This document shows, one piece after another, positions 1 to 5,272 of a DNA stretch of 31,039 nt. The position numbers were made by a program, and so were the translations under genes. The stretch lies in NCBI GenBank assembly GCA_036734105.1, contig DAIMZH010000038.1, positions 1 through 31,039 of the forward strand, read 5' to 3'. Each line of letters starts with the position of its first letter. The first letter of the stretch is position 1. The stretch is from Azoarcus_F sp036734105 (GTDB taxonomy: Bacteria > Pseudomonadota > Gammaproteobacteria > Burkholderiales > Rhodocyclaceae). The notes beneath the pieces are model-generated. The model worked only from the letters and a program-made list of their open reading frames with translations. It did no database searches and was not told the DNA's origin.

Positions 1-45
1 TCCCGCTTAAACATGCCTGGCAGCTTGATTGATACCACTAGCTGA
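1..45 (+). CDS. 3' end of an unidentified gene running in from the left edge
   Basis: Read from base 1, fifteen codons end in TGA and give SRLNMPGSLIDTTS. The same C-terminus is encoded at 1747-1791, with the four base differences all at third codon positions and the similarity stopping two bases after the stop. That pattern suggests this frame is, or was, translated. The gene body lies outside the window, so no function can be given. The antisense frame is also open and shares the same wobble positions, so the strand is an inference. Confidence 0.35.
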   Translation, partial: SRLNMPGSLIDTTS

Positions 46-47
46 AC
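1..47 (+). repeat. Left copy of 47-base direct repeat flanking the Abi gene
   Basis: Matches 1747-1793 at 43 of 47 bases, in the same orientation. The window begins inside or at the edge of this copy, so its true left boundary is not visible. Together the two copies bound about 1.7 kb holding the Abi-family gene. Confidence 0.8.
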
Positions 48-430
48 GCTTGTACAGGCAAGCCGAACTTCTACCTCGCGGCTGTTTGGGCCGATATAGG
101 TCCGGAAGAAGCTCGCTGCAGAGTCCGTAGTCAGCCACCGACTACCGTCAGACTCCTTGACATAGACGACTACCACCCAGCTTTCACGACAACAGCCGAA
201 AGCAAAATGTTAAACTATTTGTCATTTCGCACAAGTCGACAGCGTTAATGAACCGCAAGTCGCTTTCGGAAACAATGATCTGTACCAATGTCATCACGCC
301 TTCCCCACTACTTGAACCGGCCGGTGCATCGTCTTTGGCATAGCTGAACTGGGGGAAAGGCTTACCACCCGTACATCCCCGGTCCCGGTTGGCCAAAGCA
401 CTGATCGACAATCTGAGGCAACCCCGCACG
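48..430. other. Region upstream of the Abi gene with no convincing gene
   Basis: The minus strand is open from about 208 to the left edge but has no recognisable product. A second minus-strand frame (about 184-296) stops next to it, which could mean a decayed gene. I see no clear promoter or RNA gene here. Confidence 0.3.
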
Positions 431-1444
431 ATGGCCTACGCAAAACCCTGGCTCAGCTACGAAGCACAGCTCAATCAGTTGATCGCGCGCGGAATGGTTG
501 TCACAGATCGCACGCGCGCCCTCGACTATCTAGAGCGGATCGGCTACTACCGACTGAGCGGTTATTGGTTCGTCTTCCGTGAGCGTTCCGAACCCTGCTG
601 CCCTCTCAACGCGGGCAGCTTTGCCCAACCCCGTAAAATCCGTGTCGATCGCATGGTGCTCGATCAGTTCAAACCCGGAACCTGTTTCCAGCACGCGGTC
701 GATCTATACGTCTTCGACAAGAAGCTGCGTCTGCTAGCGCTGGATGCGTTGGAGCGCATTGAGATTGCGTTGCGGGTCGACATTGCTCACCGTCTCGGCC
801 AACAAGATCGCTTCGCCTACCTGAATCCGGATCTGTTCTTCCCTGGTTTCAGCAAGACGCTGAACAAGCAATCGGGCCTGACCAGACACCACGAATGGCT
901 AGCTAAGCATGCCGGCCTGATCGGTCGTTCGAAGGAGGATTTCATCCGCCATAACAGAGAAAGATACGGCCTGCCGTTAGCCATCTGGGTGGTCTGTGAA
1001 ATCTGGGATTTCGGTACACTATCGACCCTGTTCGCCGGTATGCGGGAGGAAGACCAGGACGCGATCGCCGGTGAGTATGGCATCACAAATGGTCGCCTGT
1101 TCGCCACCTGGTTGCGCAGCCTGAACTACTTGCGAAACGTCTGTGCCCATCACAGCCGTCTGTGGAACCGGAACATCGTAGATCAGCCTAAACTACCGTC
1201 AGCGGATGAGGTGCCATTGGCCGCAGCCTTCATTGGTAATACGCACCGGCTGGCACGACCGTTTCTGCTATTCTGCATGGTCAAGCATATGCTAGACCAG
1301 ATAAATCCCACCTCCAGTTGGAGCAGCCGGTTTCAGGCTTTGCTGGCGGAATTCCTCACTCAGTCTGGCATGAGCCTGGATGCCATGGGAATGCCGAGCG
1401 TAGGCTGCGAGTCGGAATGGTGGCTAAATACCGCAGAACAATGA
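431..1444 (+). CDS. Abi family (AbiD/AbiF-like, Abi_2) abortive infection protein
   Basis: This 337-residue protein has the layout of the Abi_2 family (AbiD/AbiF). The N-terminus (SYEAQLNQLIARGM) resembles the usual opening of the family, followed by an ERIGYYRLSGYW block near residue 36. The signature RNVCAHHSRLWN lies at about residues 235-246; it contains an R-x4-H HEPN motif (Arg235, His240), expected of RNA-cleaving defence proteins. Known members abort phage infection, and some act with an RNA partner. I chose ATG 431 over an upstream TTG at 389 because the family start aligns there; the ribosome site is weak. It stands alone between two direct repeats with no integrase or methylase beside it, which fits a defence cassette acquired by recombination. 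The family assignment is firm; the phage-defence role is inferred. Confidence 0.85.
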   Translation: MAYAKPWLSYEAQLNQLIARGMVVTDRTRALDYLERIGYYRLSGYWFVFRERSEPCCPLNAGSFAQPRKIRVDRMVLDQFKPGTCFQHAVDLYVFDKKLRLLALDALERIEIALRVDIAHRLGQQDRFAYLNPDLFFPGFSKTLNKQSGLTRHHEWLAKHAGLIGRSKEDFIRHNRERYGLPLAIWVVCEIWDFGTLSTLFAGMREEDQDAIAGEYGITNGRLFATWLRSLNYLRNVCAHHSRLWNRNIVDQPKLPSADEVPLAAAFIGNTHRLARPFLLFCMVKHMLDQINPTSSWSSRFQALLAEFLTQSGMSLDAMGMPSVGCESEWWLNTAEQ

Positions 1445-1533
1445 AAAACCCCCCAGCGATCTTGTCACCGAAATGACTTAACCGAGGAGGGCCGTGTTGG
1501 TTTTGATTCTCCAAGACTGAGAAAGCACTGTCA

Positions 1534-1557
1534 AGCGGCGCGTTCTTGTACGCCGCT
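1534..1557. repeat. 7-bp stem hairpin downstream of the Abi gene
   Basis: AGCGGCG pairs with CGCCGCT across a 10-base loop. There is no T-run on either side, so a rho-independent terminator is doubtful. It lies about 90 bases after the Abi stop codon. Confidence 0.4.
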
Positions 1558-1650
1558 GCTATCTGCATCCGCAGGCATACCAGCGCTTCCGGCCGTCGTT
1601 CAATCTAGCAGGGTTCGAAATCATCGACGGTCCAACGCCGCGAAGAAGGC

Positions 1651-1791
1651 ATGAGCGGCAACACCAGCGAAGCCGACAACACCCTTGCCTCAGGCCCCCC
1701 GCCTGCCACTGGACGGATACAAGCGGCCTACGGCAGCGCTGACGGTTCCCGCTTCAACATGCCTGGCAGCTTGATTGATACTACGAGTTGA
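1651..1791 (+). pseudogene. Small ORF or 3' relic sharing its C-terminus with the left-edge gene
   Basis: A 46-codon frame starts at ATG 1651 behind GAAGAAGGC and ends with SRFNMPGSLIDTTS. The last 15 codons repeat those at 1-45 with only third-position differences (one of them gives Leu to Phe). The rest of the frame is rich in Gly, Pro and Ala and unlike anything I recognise. It is most simply the displaced 3' end of the gene at the left edge, split or duplicated when the Abi cassette arrived. It could instead be a small gene in its own right. Confidence 0.35.
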
Positions 1792-1793
1792 AC
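1747..1793 (+). repeat. Right copy of 47-base direct repeat flanking the Abi gene
   Basis: Same orientation as bases 1-47, with four mismatches. It ends directly against the stop codon of the minus-strand FlgO-like gene (1794-1796). Confidence 0.8.
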
Positions 1794-2348
1794 CTAGCGC
1801 GCAGGCTGCAACAAACGCATCACGTCACGATCATTGGGAAGTGCGTAATCGTGGGCGCGGATAATACGAGCGTCCTGGGTTCTGACCATTTTAAGGTTGA
1901 TATGCGTCAGCGTGGCCGCAACCGAGTATGTGCCAACCAGTACATAGCTTGCGTTGTGCGCTCTGGCAATATCTTTCAGCTCTCTGGAAAGCAATAACTC
2001 ACCGGTCCCTTCCTGAACGAAGAGATCGCCCCTGAGCTTGACTTCCTTGACGTTGAAACCTCGGTGTACCAAGCCAGTGGTGTATTGCTCGGAGAGTGTC
2101 CGACCTAAAGGTGCGGTGCGACGCAGATCATTGATATTGACAATGGTAGCGACCAAAACAGGGGCATCACTGAGTTCAAGCGGGTTGATACCCTCTACCA
2201 ACTGAAAGGCCGCTGCGCGATTGGTGGCTTGAAAGCGATCCTGCTGTACGGATTCGTAAGTTGGATCAGTGCGATTAATCGTTTGCTGCGTCGTGCAAGC
2301 GGTCAACGCCAAGGCACCTACAGCAATCAAGGCAAGTGTTTATTTCAT
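1794..2348 (-). pseudogene. FlgO-family lipoprotein gene with a nonsense codon at position 3
   Basis: From a TTG at 2330 the frame gives 178 residues that look like a FlgO-domain outer membrane lipoprotein: a hydrophobic segment with a lipobox ending LALTAC, then a globular domain with a conserved-looking VLVGTYSVAATLTHINLKMV stretch. The better start is ATG 2346-2348, with GAGGTGG eight bases upstream. From there it reads Met-Lys-stop (TAA at 2340-2342) and then TLALIAVGALALTAC, so one base change in codon 3 would restore a classic lipoprotein signal. Translation could restart at the TTG, or the base may be a sequencing error. FlgO proteins are known as flagellar outer-membrane accessories in vibrios, but no flagellar gene is nearby, so the role here is open. 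Confidence 0.6.
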
Positions 2349-2463
2349 TCGGCGACCACCTCAAAACTGCGACTCGGAGCGGAATAGGTGAGTTGGCGCA
2401 ACCGGCCACCATCAGCGACAAACCACATAAGACCACAAACGACGACATGCCATTACGACGCAT
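2345..2463 (-). pseudogene. Small lipoprotein gene, probably frameshifted, upstream of the FlgO-like gene
   Basis: ATG 2461-2463 follows AGGGGG at a good distance and encodes a lipoprotein signal ending LMVAGC. After the lipobox the open frame runs to 2275, deep into the FlgO-like gene and cysteine-rich, which looks unnatural. Shifting one base just after the lipobox gives a frame that ends at TGA 2345-2347, forming an ATGA overlap with the FlgO-like ATG. The normal gene was probably about 39 codons, translationally coupled to its neighbour. No function is recognised. Confidence 0.35.
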
Positions 2464-2614
2464 GGTTACCCCCTAGATAAGCGATCGCTGGGCTGCTGCC
2501 CATAAGGTCCGGAAATACCGTCTTCCGGAAGCAAATGCAAGGCAGATATACGCAATTCCGTCATCTGATAAGGATTCAATTGGGAGGTATGGGACAAGTC
2601 ACCTAACTGCTCAA
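2464..2614. other. Intergenic, no gene seen
   Basis: No convincing frame. It separates the FlgO-like locus from the end of the formate dehydrogenase operon and probably holds the promoter of the small lipoprotein gene. Confidence 0.4.
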
Positions 2615-2653
2615 TGAAAATCAAATAAAATCAAACCGGGCCTTTAAAGAGGC
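2615..2653 (-). terminator. Possible terminator of the formate dehydrogenase operon
   Basis: Just past the last gene of the operon the minus strand has a short imperfect hairpin (GCCT/AGGC with a small loop) followed by a T-rich tract. The stem is weak, so this is only a candidate. Confidence 0.25.
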
Positions 2654-2661
2654 GTGTTCAA

Positions 2662-3189
2662 TTAGCGCGCCCCATCGTCCGGGAACATGTCCCAGATGCG
2701 GATTTCGCCGTCCACGCCACGCCAATCGGCCTGCTGGCGTGGCTGTTGGGCGGGCTCGTCGCGGAGCTTTCGCAGTGCTTCATGCACGCCCTCGTCGTCA
2801 CCATGACGTTCGATGACCAGACGGGTGCCGGAGACGTCGTCGCACAGGCTGGCCGAGTAGCTCAGCTCTTCCTGAGCGTAGGGCAGGGCCTGGTCAATTG
2901 AGGGCGCGCCAAATTGATCCACCATGTATTGGGCAAGCCGGGTGACGAGTCGGGCGTGCTCGGCCTCGTCGACTTCGTCCATGCACACCAGGGTGCTCCA
3001 ACCAAAGCTGTCCAGGCCGAGAAACCCGTTGCGGTAAGCCTGACGCGGTTTGCCGCTGAGTTGCTCGGGGTCTTGGTCCGAGAACGAAAACACAAAGGTG
3101 CCGGTGATGGCCGGTTCGCCAGCGGCGGCCGCGACCGGGTAGACATGCTCGTCGCTGTCGTCGAGACGGACGGTGCGTAGAAACTTCAT
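2662..3189 (-). CDS. DUF6505-like protein, last gene of the formate dehydrogenase operon
   Basis: A 175-residue soluble protein beginning MKFLRTVRLDDSDEHVY, with no signal peptide or membrane segment. It resembles, from memory, the DUF6505 proteins found beside formate dehydrogenase and molybdenum genes in betaproteobacteria. The middle part has a FGWSTLVCMDEVDE motif, and it ends in the acidic tail RIWDMFPDDGAR. It lies 72 bases after the cytochrome b gene on the same strand and is probably cotranscribed. No clear ribosome site precedes the ATG. The biochemical role is unknown; the context suggests an accessory to formate dehydrogenase assembly or activity. Confidence 0.7.
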   Translation of the reverse strand: MKFLRTVRLDDSDEHVYPVAAAAGEPAITGTFVFSFSDQDPEQLSGKPRQAYRNGFLGLDSFGWSTLVCMDEVDEAEHARLVTRLAQYMVDQFGAPSIDQALPYAQEELSYSASLCDDVSGTRLVIERHGDDEGVHEALRKLRDEPAQQPRQQADWRGVDGEIRIWDMFPDDGAR

Positions 3190-3261
3190 GAGAACTATTA
3201 ACCCATAAACCCCCCGGCCATGCGCAAGTCGCCCATGGTCGAGGGGTTGTTGACGGACTGG

Positions 3262-4386
3262 TCAGTGGCTCGGTTGGCCCACGGTTGCCGAGTGCGCGCT
3301 GTCGTGCCGCTGATCCGGCTCCGGCTTGACGCCCCGGTTGATCTGACCTTCGTACCACAGGTCGTGGTGTTGCTTGGCCCAGTTGACGTCAACCCGGCCA
3401 CCCGTCATGCCTTCGAGCGCCCCTTCGGTGCCGGCCGTGCCGATGTAGGCGTGACCGAAGAAGAAGGCAATCCAGAGCAAGGAAGTGACCGCGTGGATGA
3501 CCTGATACAAGGCCATGTCAGCGCGGGTCTGCCCGAACAGCGGGAAATTGAGCAGGAAGCCTGAGACGCCAACTGCAGTGCCCATCAACACCAGGCCAGC
3601 CCAGAACCACACCTTTTCACCGCCGTTGAACTTGCCAGCCGAAGGGTGGGCCTTGGTGAAGATGCCACCGCCCGCCGCAAACCACTGGAGGTCTACCTTG
3701 GTGAAAAGGTTGTGCCGCACCCATATCACGATCATCAGCAGCACGGCCACCGAGAAAGCCGGCCCCACATAGTTGTGTACCACCTTGCCAATGTCTGCAA
3801 AGGCGGCAAAGGCCTCATGGCCCAGTAGCGGGATCAGCACAGTGCGACCGAACAGCAGACTCAGGCCAGTGATGGCCAACACCACAAACGACGATGCGAC
3901 AAACCAGTGCAGATAGCGCTCAAAAGGTCTCCAGCGTTCAATCGTCATGCCTGCGCGGCCATGCTCCAGCCGAATGCGACCAACCAAGGTAAACACCAAC
4001 GCCACAAGCAACAGCGCACCGATGATCAGATAGCCGCCATAGGTGATCAACGGCCCCGAGCGAAACTGACGCCAGGTTTCGCCGGTGTTGTTGATCAGGG
4101 TGTTGGTGACATAAGGGCCGGTTTGAGCGGTCAAGCCTGCCTGCCCTTCACGCGCCTGACGCCAGGTATCGGAGCGCGGATTGCTTGCACCGTCCTGTCC
4201 AAAGCGCTGCTGTTGCTGCTGCTGCGCACGTTGTTGTTGTTGCTGTTGCACACCCTGTCCGCTGCCGGACTGCGCCAGGGCGTAACCCAGCGGCAAGGCG
4301 ATGGACAGCACCAGTATCAGCAGGAAGCTCCACAACATGGAGCGACGCCTGCGCTGGCGTGCATTACTTGTTTTAGACTCGTTCAT
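3262..4386 (-). CDS. Formate dehydrogenase gamma subunit, cytochrome b
   Basis: A 374-residue membrane protein of the FdnI/FdoI type. It anchors the enzyme and passes electrons from the Fe-S subunit through b hemes to quinone. An N-terminal hydrophobic segment (about residues 16-37) is followed by an extracytoplasmic stretch with two six-glutamine runs. Four further membrane spans lie at roughly residues 125-145, 165-185, 205-225 and 260-330. Candidate heme ligands are the His in ERYLHWF, VVHNYVG and FFGHAYIG; the last region (GTEGALEGM) is typical of the family. ATG 4384-4386 with AGGAGT upstream is preferred over longer in-frame starts, which would run into the preceding lipoprotein gene. 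The Q-rich linker makes the N-terminus longer than in E. coli FdnI. Confidence 0.93.
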   Translation of the reverse strand: MNESKTSNARQRRRRSMLWSFLLILVLSIALPLGYALAQSGSGQGVQQQQQQRAQQQQQQRFGQDGASNPRSDTWRQAREGQAGLTAQTGPYVTNTLINNTGETWRQFRSGPLITYGGYLIIGALLLVALVFTLVGRIRLEHGRAGMTIERWRPFERYLHWFVASSFVVLAITGLSLLFGRTVLIPLLGHEAFAAFADIGKVVHNYVGPAFSVAVLLMIVIWVRHNLFTKVDLQWFAAGGGIFTKAHPSAGKFNGGEKVWFWAGLVLMGTAVGVSGFLLNFPLFGQTRADMALYQVIHAVTSLLWIAFFFGHAYIGTAGTEGALEGMTGGRVDVNWAKQHHDLWYEGQINRGVKPEPDQRHDSAHSATVGQPSH

Positions 4387-4397
4387 GGCAAGGACTC

Positions 4398-4592
4398 CTA
4401 GCGGTCGGTCATGCCTGACATGGCGCGCTCGCGCAAGGCATCCTGCCTGCGCTGTGCGGCCTCCTGCGTCGCCGTTTCGTCGTGCTTGCCCTTGTACACC
4501 CCGGGCTCGTGGAAGACGACTTCCTGCTCGCACGCGGTAAGCAAGGACAGACTGGTAACGGCCAGCGCGGCAAGCATCGTTTTATACGGCAT
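4398..4592 (-). CDS. Small lipoprotein between the Fe-S and cytochrome b subunit genes
   Basis: A 64-residue protein with a lipoprotein signal ending SLLTAC (lipid-modified Cys near residue 21) and a short charged tail (HEPGVYKGKHDETATQEAAQ) rich in Arg, Gln and Glu. ATG 4590-4592 has AGGAG upstream, and the stop is 11 bases before the cytochrome b start, so it is well placed for translation within the operon. A VYKGKxD motif like this is, from memory, often seen in small lipoproteins next to such formate dehydrogenase subunits. It may be a structural accessory on the periplasmic face; no enzymatic function can be read from it. Confidence 0.8.
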   Translation of the reverse strand: MPYKTMLAALAVTSLSLLTACEQEVVFHEPGVYKGKHDETATQEAAQRRQDALRERAMSGMTDR

Positions 4593-4663
4593 CTTGTAAA
4601 CTCCTGTTGTTAGCGGTTTCGCAGTCGTCCGGGCAAGCCCCGCGAAGGCCTTGCCCGGCGCGA

Positions 4664-5251
4664 TCAGGCGTTACCGTAGGCCGCTTGCCAGCCCCAGGTT
4701 TGCGGACGTCCGCCACGGCGCATGACGCGCTGACGATATATGTCGGACACCACATCACCATCACCGGCCAGCAAGGCCTTGGTGGAGCACATTTCGGCGC
4801 ACAACGGCAGCTTGCCTTCGGCGAGTCGGTTGGAGCCGTATTTGACGTATTCCGCTTCGGAATGCGTCTCCTCCGGGCCACCCGCGCAGAAGGTGCACTT
4901 GTCCATCTTGCCACGCACACCAAACGCCGACTGTTGCGGATACTGCGGCGCGCCAAACGGGCAGGCGTAGAAGCAATAGCCGCAACCAATGCACAAGTCC
5001 TTGTCGTGCAGTACGACTCCATCAGCCGTGGTGTAAAAACAGTCCACCGGGCAGACCGCGGCACAGGGCGCGTCGCTGCAGTGCATGCACGCCACCGACA
5101 CCGACTTTTCGCCGGGCACGCCGTCGTCCATGACGATGACGCGTCGGCGGTTGATGCCCCAGGGCACCTCATGCTCGCTCTTGCAAGCGGTAACGCAGGC
5201 CTGGCACTCAATGCAGCGCTCCGCGTCACAGAGAAATTTCATTCTGGCCAT
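4664..5251 (-). CDS. fdh3B: Formate dehydrogenase FDH3-type beta subunit, four [4Fe-4S] clusters
   Basis: This 195-residue ferredoxin-like subunit carries electrons from the molybdenum subunit to cytochrome b. Cysteine groups are visible at residues 13/16/19/23, 55/58/63/67, 87/90/93/97 and 119/122 with 151/155, the four-cluster pattern of the DmsB/FdnH/HybA family. It starts MARMKFLCDAERCIEC, very close to subunits named FDH3 beta. It lacks the C-terminal membrane helix of E. coli FdnH and so relies on the separate cytochrome b subunit for anchoring. It has no signal peptide, as expected if it is exported by hitch-hiking with the Tat-signal alpha subunit. It lies 21 bases downstream of the alpha gene. 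Confidence 0.95.
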   Translation of the reverse strand: MARMKFLCDAERCIECQACVTACKSEHEVPWGINRRRVIVMDDGVPGEKSVSVACMHCSDAPCAAVCPVDCFYTTADGVVLHDKDLCIGCGYCFYACPFGAPQYPQQSAFGVRGKMDKCTFCAGGPEETHSEAEYVKYGSNRLAEGKLPLCAEMCSTKALLAGDGDVVSDIYRQRVMRRGGRPQTWGWQAAYGNA

Positions 5252-5272
5252 AATGGCACTCCTCCTTCTGTA

